Below are positions 33,521 through 41,425 of a DNA stretch of 64,000 nucleotides, in pieces. How positions within the stretch are numbered: position 1 is the stretch's first letter; the number at the start of each line of letters is the position of its first letter. A program made the position numbers and the translations under genes. Source of the DNA: Christensenella timonensis (GTDB taxonomy: Bacteria; Bacillota; Clostridia; Christensenellales; Christensenellaceae); NCBI RefSeq assembly GCF_900087015.1, contig NZ_FLKP01000002.1, forward strand, positions 2,108,001 through 2,172,000, read 5' to 3'. Under the pieces are notes generated by a model. That model was not told the origin of the DNA. It was given only the letters and a program-made list of their open reading frames with translations, and made no database searches.

Positions 33521-34918
33521 ATGAATTATGAAACTGAATGTTTAATTCCAGATCGTTTTGATCAGGTATTACATCTTGGAGAAAATTATTTTAATGAATT
33601 AAAATCGAAAGATATAAAACCTTCAAGATTATCAAAAACAGTATCCGCATTTGCAAATGCTAGTGGGGGAGATATTTATATTGGTATTGAGGAGGAGACT
33701 CGTACCAAAAAACGTACGTATAATGGATTTGCTAGTATTGAGGAAGCAAATGGAATTGTACAAATGTTACTTGAACTTGCTCCACTCGAAAATTTTTATG
33801 CAATAACATTTCTTAAGCATCCAGTTATGAACTCATACATTTTGCAATTAACTGTAATGAAAACTGCTGCAATTGTATATGCAACGGATGGTACAGCATA
33901 TGTACGTCATAATGCGCAAAACGATCCTGCCAATACTCCAGAAAAACTACGTCGACTTGAGTTAGATAAAGGAATTGCTCAATTCGAAAATGAAAGTATT
34001 CCTGAAGCTATGCTTGTTGATGCCACTGCCTCAAAAATAATGGACTTTTTTTCTTCAAATGTTGTTCCTAATATCGAAAAAACACAGTGGCTTATTAAAC
34101 AAAAGTTAGTTAGGGATCATTCGCTCACGGTTGCAGGAGTAATGCTCTTTACCGATGAACCTCAAATTTTTCTTCCAAAAAGATCCGCCATCAAATTATA
34201 TAGATACAAGACAAGCTTTGTGGCTGATCGAGATAATTTAGATGGCCAACCCCTAACAATTGAAGGGTCAGTTTATACGCAAATCTATGACGCGGTAAAA
34301 AAAGTCAAAGAAATAATCGAGGGTATCAAAAAGCTGGGGATCGGATTTGAATCAATAGAATATCCGGATGAAACTTTACATGAGATTATTACAAATGCCG
34401 TTTTACATAGAGACTATAGTATAGCAACCGATATTCAAATACGGATCTTTGATAATCGGGTTGAAGTTGAGAGCCCTGGCAAACTTCCTGGATATGTAAC
34501 AATCAGCAATATTCTCGACTCTCAAACTGCGCGAAACCCTAAAATAGTTCGTCTTGTCAATAAATTTCCAAGTGCTCCCAACAAAGATGTTGGAGAAGGA
34601 TTAAATACTGCTTTTGAGGCAATGGAAAAATTAAGATTAAAACCTCCAATAATAACTGAAACAGATACATCTGTCCTTGTTGTTATCCGCCATGAGAAAC
34701 TTGCATCTCCTGAGGAAATAATCGTAGAATATTTGCAAACGCATGATTCGATAAAAAATGGCATTGGCCGAGTCATTACAGGAATAAAATCAGAAAATTC
34801 TATGAAAACTGTTTTTTATCGCCTTAGGGATAGGGGTTTTATCAAATTAGTCCGAGGCTATAACTATTGGGTCAAGACGGATCAGTTTGACAGATTGGTA
34901 ACGGAGCAATTTAAATAA
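33521..34918 (+). CDS. AlbA_2/Schlafen-domain protein with GHKL-like ATPase segment
   Basis: 465 residues from the second in-frame ATG, which has GGGGAG 9 nt upstream (the first ATG at 33515 is only 3 nt from it). The N-terminal AlbA_2/Schlafen-like domain shows ASGGDIYIGIEE near 45-56; a HATPase_c_4-type segment follows (ETLHEIITNAVLHRDYS, VEVESPGKLPG), and the C-terminal part looks like a winged helix. Such proteins are annotated as RecG-like helicases or regulators, and some act in phage defence; the function here is open. The gene is conspicuously AT-rich with codon use unlike its neighbours, and lies right after tRNA-Pro, so lateral acquisition is likely. A TATAAT at 33468-33473 may be its -10 element. 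Confidence 0.85.
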   Translation: MNYETECLIPDRFDQVLHLGENYFNELKSKDIKPSRLSKTVSAFANASGGDIYIGIEEETRTKKRTYNGFASIEEANGIVQMLLELAPLENFYAITFLKHPVMNSYILQLTVMKTAAIVYATDGTAYVRHNAQNDPANTPEKLRRLELDKGIAQFENESIPEAMLVDATASKIMDFFSSNVVPNIEKTQWLIKQKLVRDHSLTVAGVMLFTDEPQIFLPKRSAIKLYRYKTSFVADRDNLDGQPLTIEGSVYTQIYDAVKKVKEIIEGIKKLGIGFESIEYPDETLHEIITNAVLHRDYSIATDIQIRIFDNRVEVESPGKLPGYVTISNILDSQTARNPKIVRLVNKFPSAPNKDVGEGLNTAFEAMEKLRLKPPIITETDTSVLVVIRHEKLASPEEIIVEYLQTHDSIKNGIGRVITGIKSENSMKTVFYRLRDRGFIKLVRGYNYWVKTDQFDRLVTEQFK

Positions 34919-34989
34919 TTGTATCTTGTAAAGGGCAACTACTGTTTGGCTGCTTCTGTATTCCTTTTTAATAATATGCTATATCACCA

Positions 34990-35034
34990 TTCAGATCCAA
35001 AAAGACTGCAATTGCAGTCTTTTTTGGATCTGAA
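34990..35034. terminator. Bidirectional terminator between AlbA_2 and XRE genes
   Basis: A nearly perfect 22-bp inverted repeat (TTCAGATCCAAAAAGACTGC at the left, mirrored on the right with one extra T) serves both convergent genes; A and T runs lie within the stem on both sides. Confidence 0.8.
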
Positions 35035-35277
35035 TCACTTTATTTCCTGTTCCAGATTCCTGAATAGCCCATCGTCAAAAAAATCCGCAACCGACATCTC
35101 AAGTCCGTCGCAAAGCTTTTTGACTGTCAGGACTGACAAATCCCGCCTGCGGCTATCCATCATACTGTAAACCGTAGAAGGCGTGATACCTGCTCTAGTC
35201 GCTAATTCATTCAGCTTGATCCCCTCCTGCACGCATAACTTTTGAAATCTGGCTACGATCGCGTCTTTGATATTCAT
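35035..35277 (-). CDS. XRE-family regulator
   Basis: 80 residues with one Cro/CI-type helix-turn-helix: IKLNELATRAGITPSTVYSMM around 20-40, followed by VLTVKKLCDGLEMSVADFFD. It is divergent from the small gene at 35378, with a palindrome in the shared promoter region, so it probably represses that gene and perhaps itself. It lies in the AT-rich segment after tRNA-Pro. Confidence 0.9.
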   Translation of the reverse strand: MNIKDAIVARFQKLCVQEGIKLNELATRAGITPSTVYSMMDSRRRDLSVLTVKKLCDGLEMSVADFFDDGLFRNLEQEIK

Positions 35278-35318
35278 TCAATCACCCTCAAGGCGATTTT
35301 AACTTTTTATCCGCAGGG

Positions 35319-35359
35319 GCGTATACGCACTTGCGTATATATTGTGTTTGGTTTATAAT
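35319..35359 (+). promoter_or_regulatory. Promoter with palindromic operator for the small divergent gene
   Basis: TTGCGT (35331-35336), 17-nt spacer, TATAAT (35354-35359). The perfect palindrome GCGTATACGC (35319-35328) abuts the -35, and a second half site TGCGTATA overlaps it at 35332-35339. Confidence 0.7.
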
Positions 35360-35377
35360 TTGCATGGAGGAGTCATT

Positions 35378-35605
35378 ATGTATAAAGATAAAAATACTGT
35401 CATCTCTGAAGATGGCGATACTACTATATTGACCATAAAGTTGATAAGTGCATTGATAACTTTGGAATCCTCTGTCGATTCTGCATTGGATGTCCTACGT
35501 AAATCCTATGGTGTAAATACGCCGCACATCAAGGAAGGCATCCGCCGCTTGGAGGAGGGTATCAAAAAGTGTAATAGCTTCATAAAAGCAAAGGAATTGA
35601 AATAA
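35378..35605 (+). CDS. Small protein of unknown function
   Basis: 75 residues from an ATG preceded by GGAGGAG at a good distance. Two predicted helical stretches (LTIKLISALITLESSVDSALDV split by a short loop; HIKEGIRRLEEGIKKC) and a Lys-rich end; no signal peptide or membrane helix is evident. It is transcribed divergently from the XRE gene from a strong promoter carrying an operator. It could be the partner of a regulatory or toxin-antitoxin-like pair, but nothing in the sequence proves that. Confidence 0.7.
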   Translation: MYKDKNTVISEDGDTTILTIKLISALITLESSVDSALDVLRKSYGVNTPHIKEGIRRLEEGIKKCNSFIKAKELK

Positions 35606-35696
35606 AGAGAACAGCCTTTCCTCCGCCAAAAATATTTACCGCTTCTATGTTGCCCTGCGCGCGGTCGCCATGTTGGATCAAGCATGTTGCCGCATT

Positions 35697-35725
35697 AAAA
35701 CCGCTCCTGGCAGGAACGGTTTTTG
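35697..35725. terminator. Terminator between the small gene and trkH
   Basis: AAAACCG..CCTG and CAGG..CGGTTTTT form an imperfect hairpin that could serve either convergent gene. Confidence 0.55.
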
Positions 35726-35756
35726 TTTGGCCTTAGAATAAGCCTTTCAAGGTTCC

Positions 35757-37124
35757 CTACCCGATCATGATACTGTCCTTGGGATAGCGTATCCGCGCGT
35801 CCGGCCGCTCCAGCCGCGCCGCCAACGCCATCGTGAATGTAAAGATGCCCACGCGCCCCCCGTACATCAATATGATGAATACAATCCGGCTGGCGTCGGT
35901 GAAATGGGCGGTATTGGCGGAGGTCAGCCCCACCGTACCGAAGCTGGAAACCACCTCGTAAACCGTGTCCGAGAGGGTGATCGGGTTGTCGTATTCGATG
36001 AGCGAAACGATGCCGATCGCCACACATACGAAAACCACGCCCAGCGCCGTGGTGACGACCGAGCGCAGTACGATCGTTTTGCGCACCGTGCGCTTGAAAA
36101 CGACCACATCTTCCTTGCCGCGGATGATAGCCATGATAAAGAGGAACAAAAGCGCGATCGTCGTCGTTTTGATGCCTCCTGCCATACTGGAGGGCGACCC
36201 GCCGATAAACATCCACACCGCGGTCACGATCTTGGATGCGGGCATAAGCCCGTCCTGCGGGATGGCCGCAAAGCCTGCGGTGCGTGCGGAGACCGACTGG
36301 AACAGCGCCAGCATCGCCTTGCCCGGCGCGGACACGTTTTCCGCCCCCAGCGTGCGCGGGTTATTGTATTCGAGGAGCAAAAAAAGCACGAAGCCCACGG
36401 ACGTCAGGATAACGCTGACGCTCACCGCGACCTTGGTATGCAGGCTCAAATGGTGCTTTTTATTTTTGGCCTTCCTGTAAAAATCCAAAATGACATAAAA
36501 GCCGATCCCGCCCAGCACCATAACGCACATGGTAGTGACCATAACGAGCGGGTCGCCCGCAAACAGGCTTAAGTTCGTGCCCGCGCCGAACAGCTCGAAC
36601 CCGGAATTACAGAATGTGGATACCGACTGGAACAGGCTGTAATAAAGGCCGTTCGCGACCCCGAACATGGGTACGAAACGAACCGCAAAAATCAAAAACG
36701 CACCCGCCTCGATGATTGCGGTCATCAAGAGGATGTCGCGCACCATCTTGACGATCCCCTGCAGCTGCGGGTCGTCCATGGAACTTTGCAAAACCAGGCG
36801 GTCGCGCAGCGTAAAGCGCTTGCCCAGCATCATATACAGCATAGAGGTCATGGTCATAAAGCCGATCCCGCCCAGCTGGATCAATACCAGCAGCGTCACC
36901 TGGCCAAAAACGGAAAGCGTAGCGCCGATGTTAAAGACGCTCAGGCCCGTGACGCAGACAGCGGAGGTCGCGGTAAACAAAGCGTCCAGAAAACGGATCG
37001 GCAACCCGCTTTTGGTGGCGATGGGCAAAGATAAAAGGATCGTCCCCATCAGGATCATGATCCCAAAGCCAAATACAAGCAGTTGCGATGGGCTGAAACC
37101 GCGCCATTTAAAACGCTTCGTCAT
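35757..37124 (-). CDS. TrkH/KtrB-family potassium uptake channel subunit
   Basis: 455 residues from ATG 37122-37124; AGGAG lies upstream, and the longer frame adds 29 non-family residues. Many hydrophobic helices, and four pore loops with their filter glycines can be read: SAVCVTGL, TFCNSGF, ARTAGFA and FGTVGLT. It forms the membrane pore of a K+ (or Na+-coupled K+) uptake system that needs a cytoplasmic KtrA/TrkA gating ring; no such gene is next to it. KtrB and TrkH cannot be separated by eye. Confidence 0.92.
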   Translation of the reverse strand: MTKRFKWRGFSPSQLLVFGFGIMILMGTILLSLPIATKSGLPIRFLDALFTATSAVCVTGLSVFNIGATLSVFGQVTLLVLIQLGGIGFMTMTSMLYMMLGKRFTLRDRLVLQSSMDDPQLQGIVKMVRDILLMTAIIEAGAFLIFAVRFVPMFGVANGLYYSLFQSVSTFCNSGFELFGAGTNLSLFAGDPLVMVTTMCVMVLGGIGFYVILDFYRKAKNKKHHLSLHTKVAVSVSVILTSVGFVLFLLLEYNNPRTLGAENVSAPGKAMLALFQSVSARTAGFAAIPQDGLMPASKIVTAVWMFIGGSPSSMAGGIKTTTIALLFLFIMAIIRGKEDVVVFKRTVRKTIVLRSVVTTALGVVFVCVAIGIVSLIEYDNPITLSDTVYEVVSSFGTVGLTSANTAHFTDASRIVFIILMYGGRVGIFTFTMALAARLERPDARIRYPKDSIMIG

Positions 37125-37331
37125 AATAAAACGATTCTCCTTTAAACCATGATGAACGTTATTGATCCGCTGTGAATAGGATAGCAGGCAGCAATCGTTC
37201 TGTAAAGCCAAAAAAATCGAAAGTCCGATTCAGCCAGCCGCTAAAACGTATTCGCTTTTGCGCTTCTTCCGTTTTCCGCCGCCCTGTTTGTGTTATACTG
37301 ATAGTAAATACACATCCGGAGGGCCAAAACC

Positions 37332-37607
37332 ATGACCTTTTCCCATTCCAAAGACCGTATTTACCTTGAGGGTGAAAACCACAAAATCCTTGCCTTTGTT
37401 TCGTTCCCGGACGCCGGCGGCGGCATCGTCGACGTCAGCCACACTTATGTGGACCCGTCCCTGCGCGGACAGGGCATGGGCGATAAATTGATGCTCGCGC
37501 TCATAGACGAGCTCAAAAGGAGCGGCAAAAAAGCAAAGCCAACCTGCCATTTCGCGCAGTTATGGTTTGAACGGCATCCCGGCTATGCTTCTTTCCTCGC
37601 GGAATAA
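37332..37607 (+). CDS. Short GNAT-type N-acetyltransferase
   Basis: A 91-residue protein with the acetyl-CoA-binding motif around VDPSLRGQGMGDKLM and the C-terminal HFAQLWFERHPGY typical of the compact YjdJ/Gtn1-like group. Substrate unknown. GGAGG precedes the ATG, and a TATACT -10-like box lies about 40 nt upstream. It is divergent from the TrkH gene. Confidence 0.88.
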   Translation: MTFSHSKDRIYLEGENHKILAFVSFPDAGGGIVDVSHTYVDPSLRGQGMGDKLMLALIDELKRSGKKAKPTCHFAQLWFERHPGYASFLAE

Positions 37608-37633
37608 CACAAGGGGTTGTGAAACAATAAAAA

Positions 37634-37658
37634 ATACCCCCGGCATGGCTGGGGGTAT
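37634..37658 (-). terminator. Terminator after the NifX-like gene
   Basis: ATACCCCC (37634-37641)/GGGGGTAT (37651-37658), followed on the minus strand by TTTTTTATTG. Confidence 0.85.
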
Positions 37659-37676
37659 CCTGTATTTCCGCCGGTA

Positions 37677-38063
37677 TCAGCAGGTATGGTGTCCGCACAA
37701 ATGGCCGCCTTCATGGTCATGCCCTTCGCCGTGGTGCGAACAGGCCACGTCCGGATCATAAGCCAGTTCCCCTGCCAGCAGGCTTTCGACCGCCTTGTCC
37801 GCTTCCCCCAAAACGCCGCCGTACAAGCGGATGCCCGCTTCGGCCAGCGCCTGCTTTGCACCGCCGCCGATCCCGCCGCAGATGAGCGTATCCACGCCTT
37901 TTTCTTTCAGGAAGCCTGCCAAAGCCCCGTGTCCTTCCCCGCCTGCGTTCACCACAACGCTTTGTACGACTTTTCCGTCCTCGATACTGTACAACTTAAA
38001 GTTCTCGGTATGGCCGAAATGCTGAAACACTTCTCCGTTCTCATAGGTCACTGCAATTTTCAT
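37677..38063 (-). CDS. NifX/NifB-type Fe-Mo cofactor-binding domain protein
   Basis: 128 residues. MKIAVTYENGEVFQHFGHTENF is the signature of the dinitrogenase iron-molybdenum cofactor (NifX/NifY/VnfX) domain, with GGIGGGAKQALAEAGI later. The C-terminal 25 residues are rich in His and Cys (SHHGEGHDHEGGH then CGHH), which suggests metal binding. In anaerobes without nitrogenase these proteins pair with MRP/NBP35 ATPases. It is 60 nt downstream of the DUF134 gene and in one operon with it. Confidence 0.9.
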   Translation of the reverse strand: MKIAVTYENGEVFQHFGHTENFKLYSIEDGKVVQSVVVNAGGEGHGALAGFLKEKGVDTLICGGIGGGAKQALAEAGIRLYGGVLGEADKAVESLLAGELAYDPDVACSHHGEGHDHEGGHLCGHHTC

Positions 38064-38123
38064 TTGATATTCTCCTTTATAAAAGTCAAGATCCTGTTCC
38101 CCGCCTGTTCTTCCGACAGCGGT

Positions 38124-38465
38124 TCACGTTTTCTGCCAGCGGCGGCAGCAGCTTTTTCCGCAGGTATCGCCGCGGTGTTCACAAAACCGCACATCCCCGC
38201 CGTCGATCTGCAAACGGCGGCCATGGACGATGCACTCCGCTATTTTTTTGCGCGCCCTGGTGTAAATCGCCTGGATGGTCGACCGGGCGACGCCCATCTG
38301 CTCCGCGCATTGCTCCTGCGTCATTTCCTCCAGGTCGATCAGCCTGATGGCTTCATATTCATCCAGCGCCATTGTTACCGCTTGTTTGGCGCAGCCGCCG
38401 TGCGGCGCAAATTCCGTATACCCCGGAGCCGCACAAACGCGGCGGCATTTTTGAGGCCGTGACAA
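38124..38465 (-). CDS. DUF134/UPF0251 DNA-binding-like protein
   Basis: 113 residues. The family start M-x-RP-x-K-x-RRVC fits only if translation begins at TTG 38463-38465 (LSRPQKCRRVC), which has GGAGG 8 nt upstream; the ATG further upstream has no ribosome-binding site. MALDEYEAIRLIDLE and the sigma-70-like helix-turn-helix MTQEQCAEQMGVARSTIQ are typical, as is the Cys/His-rich end. It is probably a regulator coupled to the NifX-like gene. A near-perfect promoter with two copies of an operator-like motif lies just upstream. Confidence 0.9.
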   Translation of the reverse strand: MSRPQKCRRVCAAPGYTEFAPHGGCAKQAVTMALDEYEAIRLIDLEEMTQEQCAEQMGVARSTIQAIYTRARKKIAECIVHGRRLQIDGGDVRFCEHRGDTCGKSCCRRWQKT

Positions 38466-38481
38466 ACCCATCACCTCCGTT

Positions 38482-38528
38482 ATTGGCATATGCCAATTAT
38501 ATTATAACCCTTTTCCGGCATATGTCAA
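38482..38528 (-). promoter_or_regulatory. Promoter with two CATATGCC-type sites for DUF134-NifX
   Basis: Minus strand: TTGACA (38523-38528), 16-nt spacer, TATAAT (38501-38506). The 16-bp perfect palindrome ATTGGCATATGCCAAT (38482-38497) covers the start point, and a second copy TTGACATATGCC (38517-38528) covers the -35. The two share TTGRCATATGCC. Confidence 0.85.
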
Positions 38529-38550
38529 TAACCTTCCGCAAAAACGGTAT

Positions 38551-38579
38551 AAAAAACCGGGCCTTACGCCCGGCTTTTT
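38551..38579 (-). terminator. Terminator of the flavin reductase gene
   Basis: GCCGGGC-GTAAG-GCCCGG on the minus strand, followed by six T. Confidence 0.85.
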
Positions 38580-38583
38580 CCAA

Positions 38584-39096
38584 TCAGTCCCGCTTTAGTA
38601 TTTCCTGTACCTCCGCAATGTACAGCGTATGGTAATCCTTGTCCGGATACCATTTCGCGTCTGTTCCGCCGCCGTCCAAAAAGCATGCCGGGTCATACGG
38701 CTGCGCGAACAGCTTCTTGCACACGATGACGGTGTTCGCCTCCTCAAAGTAAGGCGTTTTTTCCCAGTGGGCGACGTGGAAGCCCGTTTTCGCAATCTTG
38801 TCCTCGTCGCGTCCGGATACCGTGCCGAAGTAATTGAGCTCGCTGCGGTATTCGTTCCCCAAAAACGAGAGGGACAACGTTTCCGCCCCGTCCACAAATT
38901 CCTTGGTATAGCGCTGCGGACGGATGACCACGAAAGCCACGTTTTTGCCCCACATCACGCCGAGACCGCCCCATGAAGCAGTCATGGAATTCACCCTGCC
39001 GTCCTTTTCCGCTGTGACGAGCATCCAGTCCTTGCCGATCATTTGAAATACGCTCTGGTCAAACGCTTCCGGCCTGACCGTTTTAAATCCTGCCAT
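38584..39096 (-). CDS. Flavin reductase-like (FMN-binding split barrel) protein
   Basis: 170 residues of the flavin reductase family: MLVTAEKDGRVNSMTASWGGLGVMWGKN is the flavin-binding pattern, followed by RPQRYTKEFV and the later FGTVSGRDEDK. It likely reduces FMN with NAD(P)H or binds it for another role. It is 25 nt after nnr on the same strand and ends at a strong terminator, closing the recX-birA-acpS-nnr operon. Confidence 0.9.
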   Translation of the reverse strand: MAGFKTVRPEAFDQSVFQMIGKDWMLVTAEKDGRVNSMTASWGGLGVMWGKNVAFVVIRPQRYTKEFVDGAETLSLSFLGNEYRSELNYFGTVSGRDEDKIAKTGFHVAHWEKTPYFEEANTVIVCKKLFAQPYDPACFLDGGGTDAKWYPDKDYHTLYIAEVQEILKRD

Positions 39097-39121
39097 ATTC
39101 TTATCCTTCCTCCTATTGGAT

Positions 39122-41056
39122 TCAGCCGATCTTGCGCCTCGCCGGCGGCCTGTCGCCTGTATTTTTCAATTCCTCCAGGATCTCCCGCTTCATTTCCTGC
39201 GTCACCTGGTTTTCCTCATCTTCGGCTTCCGCGAATTCCCTTTCTTCCAGTTCGTCTGCGAGAACCTCCCGCTCCTGCCCGTCAAGCTTTTCTTCCGCGC
39301 GCACAAGCTCTTCCTGCCCTTCCGCTATTTTGGCATGCTTTGCCGTGGGCTCGTCCATATACTTTTCCAAAAACGCCGGGACTTCCTCCCGCTGCTTTTC
39401 ATCCATACGCTCCGGCTCGCCCGCAAACAGATTTTCTTCCCCTTCGGGTTCTTCGTCCTCCGGTTCCTGTATTCCCGGCCGGGCGGTTTTATCCGTCCTG
39501 CCCACCGTATCCGCTTCCACATAATCCACCAGCATCGCTTCGATGGCTGTGCCGATGTGGTTTACCGTGTCCATGGGGGTCATCGAATATTCCCCTTCGT
39601 GCTCCGCTGCGTATTCCCCCGCCATACCGGCGACATATACGCCCATCAGCGCCGCCTCGTATGCGTCCTTGCCCTGCGCCGCAAAGGAAGCGATCACGCC
39701 CGTCAGCACGTCGCCGCTGCCGCCTTTCGCCATACCCGGACTGCCCGCGCACAAAAGCGACGCGTTGCCGAACGGGTCTGCGACCACCGTCGTCGTTCCC
39801 TTGAGCACCAGCACCACGTCGTGTTCCATCGCAAAACGCACCGCATGCTTCAATGGGTTTTCCAACACCTGCCCCACATCCATGCCGGAAAGCGCCGCAA
39901 ATTCCTTGGGGTGCGGCGTCAAAATAACGTCCCCGCGCTTGTTATCCAAAATACCCATGTCCTCGCTGAGTGCAAAAAGCGCGTCCGCGTCGACCACCTT
40001 GGCCATGTCATAGTTGCACACGACCTCTTCCACCAGCTCCGCGGCGGCCTCAGAACGCCCCAGCCCCGGCCCGATGGCGATGGCTGTCTTGCCCTCCGCC
40101 AGTCCCGCGACCTGCGTGATCGCAAGGCTGGAAAGTTCTCCGTCGATCCCGCCCGCAAGCGTATGGCATACCGCCTCCGGCACGTTCATTTGCATTACGT
40201 TGACGACAGGCTCCGTGGAAGCCGCCGCCACAAGCCCCGCGCCCGCACGCGAAGCACTGCGCGCACATAGCACGGCGGCGCCCGCCATGCCCGCGCTTCC
40301 CGCGAACAGCAGCAGCCGTCCATAGCTTCCCTTGTTCGTATCAAGGGGCCTTGTGCCGAGGCACATATCCTCGTCGTCGCTTTCATAAGCGCATACGTTT
40401 GCCTGCAACGGCACGTCGCACCCGTCGTCCACGCCGATTTTGGCGATACACAGCTCGCCCGCATATTCCCTACCCGGAAACATGAAATGCCCGATCTTCG
40501 GGTATTGGAACGTCACCGTGATATCCGCGCGCACGGCCGTTCCCATAACAGCGCCCGTCTGCGCGTTTATGCCGGACGGGATATCCACGCTCACGATCAG
40601 CGCGTCGCGCCCGTTCAAATAATCGATGATATCCGCGTACAGCCCGCTTATGCTGCGCGAAAGCCCCGTGCCAAACAGCGCGTCCACATAGACCTCCGCC
40701 TCGCCGAGCCCTTCCAGCTCCGCAGCGCTGCCTAACCACAGCAGACCCTCGTCCTGCGTTTCAAAAAACGCGTAGTTAACCTGCGCGTCCCCTTTCAGGT
40801 CTTCTTTTTTCCCGGCCATCACAACCGTCACGTCATACCCGTTCGCCCGCAAAATACGCGCCGCGGCCAGCCCGTCGCCGCCGTTGTTGCCCGTCCCGCA
40901 GAACACCTGCACGCTGCACGGCTCCGTTTCCTCCCGGATGCGGTCAAACACGCTGTAAGCCGCGTTCTCCATCAGCAGGATGCCCGGTATCCTGTTTTCC
41001 TCGATCATGTATTTGTCTACTGCCCGCATCTGTGCGGGGGTCAGTGTGATATGCAT
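39122..41056 (-). CDS. nnr: Bifunctional NAD(P)H-hydrate repair enzyme with acidic C-terminal extension
   Basis: 644 residues. The N-terminal YjeF_N epimerase domain (VFCGTGNNGGDGLAAARIL at about 51-69) converts the R-form NAD(P)H hydrate. The YjeF_C domain is the ADP-dependent dehydratase (ILTPHPKEFAALSG, GNASLLCAGSPGMAKGGSGDVLTG). Up to about residue 505 it is full length. About 140 further residues are Glu-rich and Lys-containing, apparently helical and without homology that I recognise. It lies 3 nt after acpS, a common pairing. Confidence 0.95.
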   Translation of the reverse strand: MHITLTPAQMRAVDKYMIEENRIPGILLMENAAYSVFDRIREETEPCSVQVFCGTGNNGGDGLAAARILRANGYDVTVVMAGKKEDLKGDAQVNYAFFETQDEGLLWLGSAAELEGLGEAEVYVDALFGTGLSRSISGLYADIIDYLNGRDALIVSVDIPSGINAQTGAVMGTAVRADITVTFQYPKIGHFMFPGREYAGELCIAKIGVDDGCDVPLQANVCAYESDDEDMCLGTRPLDTNKGSYGRLLLFAGSAGMAGAAVLCARSASRAGAGLVAAASTEPVVNVMQMNVPEAVCHTLAGGIDGELSSLAITQVAGLAEGKTAIAIGPGLGRSEAAAELVEEVVCNYDMAKVVDADALFALSEDMGILDNKRGDVILTPHPKEFAALSGMDVGQVLENPLKHAVRFAMEHDVVLVLKGTTTVVADPFGNASLLCAGSPGMAKGGSGDVLTGVIASFAAQGKDAYEAALMGVYVAGMAGEYAAEHEGEYSMTPMDTVNHIGTAIEAMLVDYVEADTVGRTDKTARPGIQEPEDEEPEGEENLFAGEPERMDEKQREEVPAFLEKYMDEPTAKHAKIAEGQEELVRAEEKLDGQEREVLADELEEREFAEAEDEENQVTQEMKREILEELKNTGDRPPARRKIG

Positions 41057-41059
41057 ATT

Positions 41060-41425
41060 TCAGCCCTCCCTTTCCAGCACCGCAAACGCACTTGCATATT
41101 CCCTCGTGTGGGTGATACTCAAAAAAACCTTACTGCCGCGGCACCTGTCCGCGAGCTTTCCGTGAAGCTTCACATACGGTGCGCCGCCTTTCTCGTGCAG
41201 CACCTCGATATCCGTTAAAGGCCCGTCCGTGATGCCCAGCCCCATCGTCTTTAAAACGGCCTCCTTGGCGCAGAACATGCCCGCCGCGCTTTGTGCGGCA
41301 AGCCCCTTTTTTGCAAGGTACGCCCGCTCGCTTTCTGTAAACACGCGCCTCAAAAACGCTTCGCGCCGGATGGCCTCTTCCACGCGGCCGATCTCGATGC
41401 TGTCGATGCCGATGCCCCCGATCAT
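41060..41425 (-). CDS. acpS: Holo-acyl-carrier-protein synthase
   Basis: Transfers phosphopantetheine from CoA to apo-ACP. 121 residues with GIGIDSIEIGRVEE at the start (Asp for Mg binding) and FCAKEAVLKTMG. Its ATG overlaps the P1 peptidase stop by 4 nt and it is followed at once by nnr, so the genes are translated in one message. Confidence 0.97.
   Translation of the reverse strand: MIGGIGIDSIEIGRVEEAIRREAFLRRVFTESERAYLAKKGLAAQSAAGMFCAKEAVLKTMGLGITDGPLTDIEVLHEKGGAPYVKLHGKLADRCRGSKVFLSITHTREYASAFAVLEREG

Noticed and set aside
33196-35700. attR-like repeat of the tRNA-Pro 3' end flanking the AT-rich island
   Set aside because: No copy of the T-arm/acceptor sequence could be seen downstream, and no integrase gene is present.
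38471-38489. ATG starts for the DUF134 gene
   Set aside because: Either no ribosome-binding site (38489) or only 2 nt after it (38471); the TTG at 38465 fits both spacing and family N-terminus.
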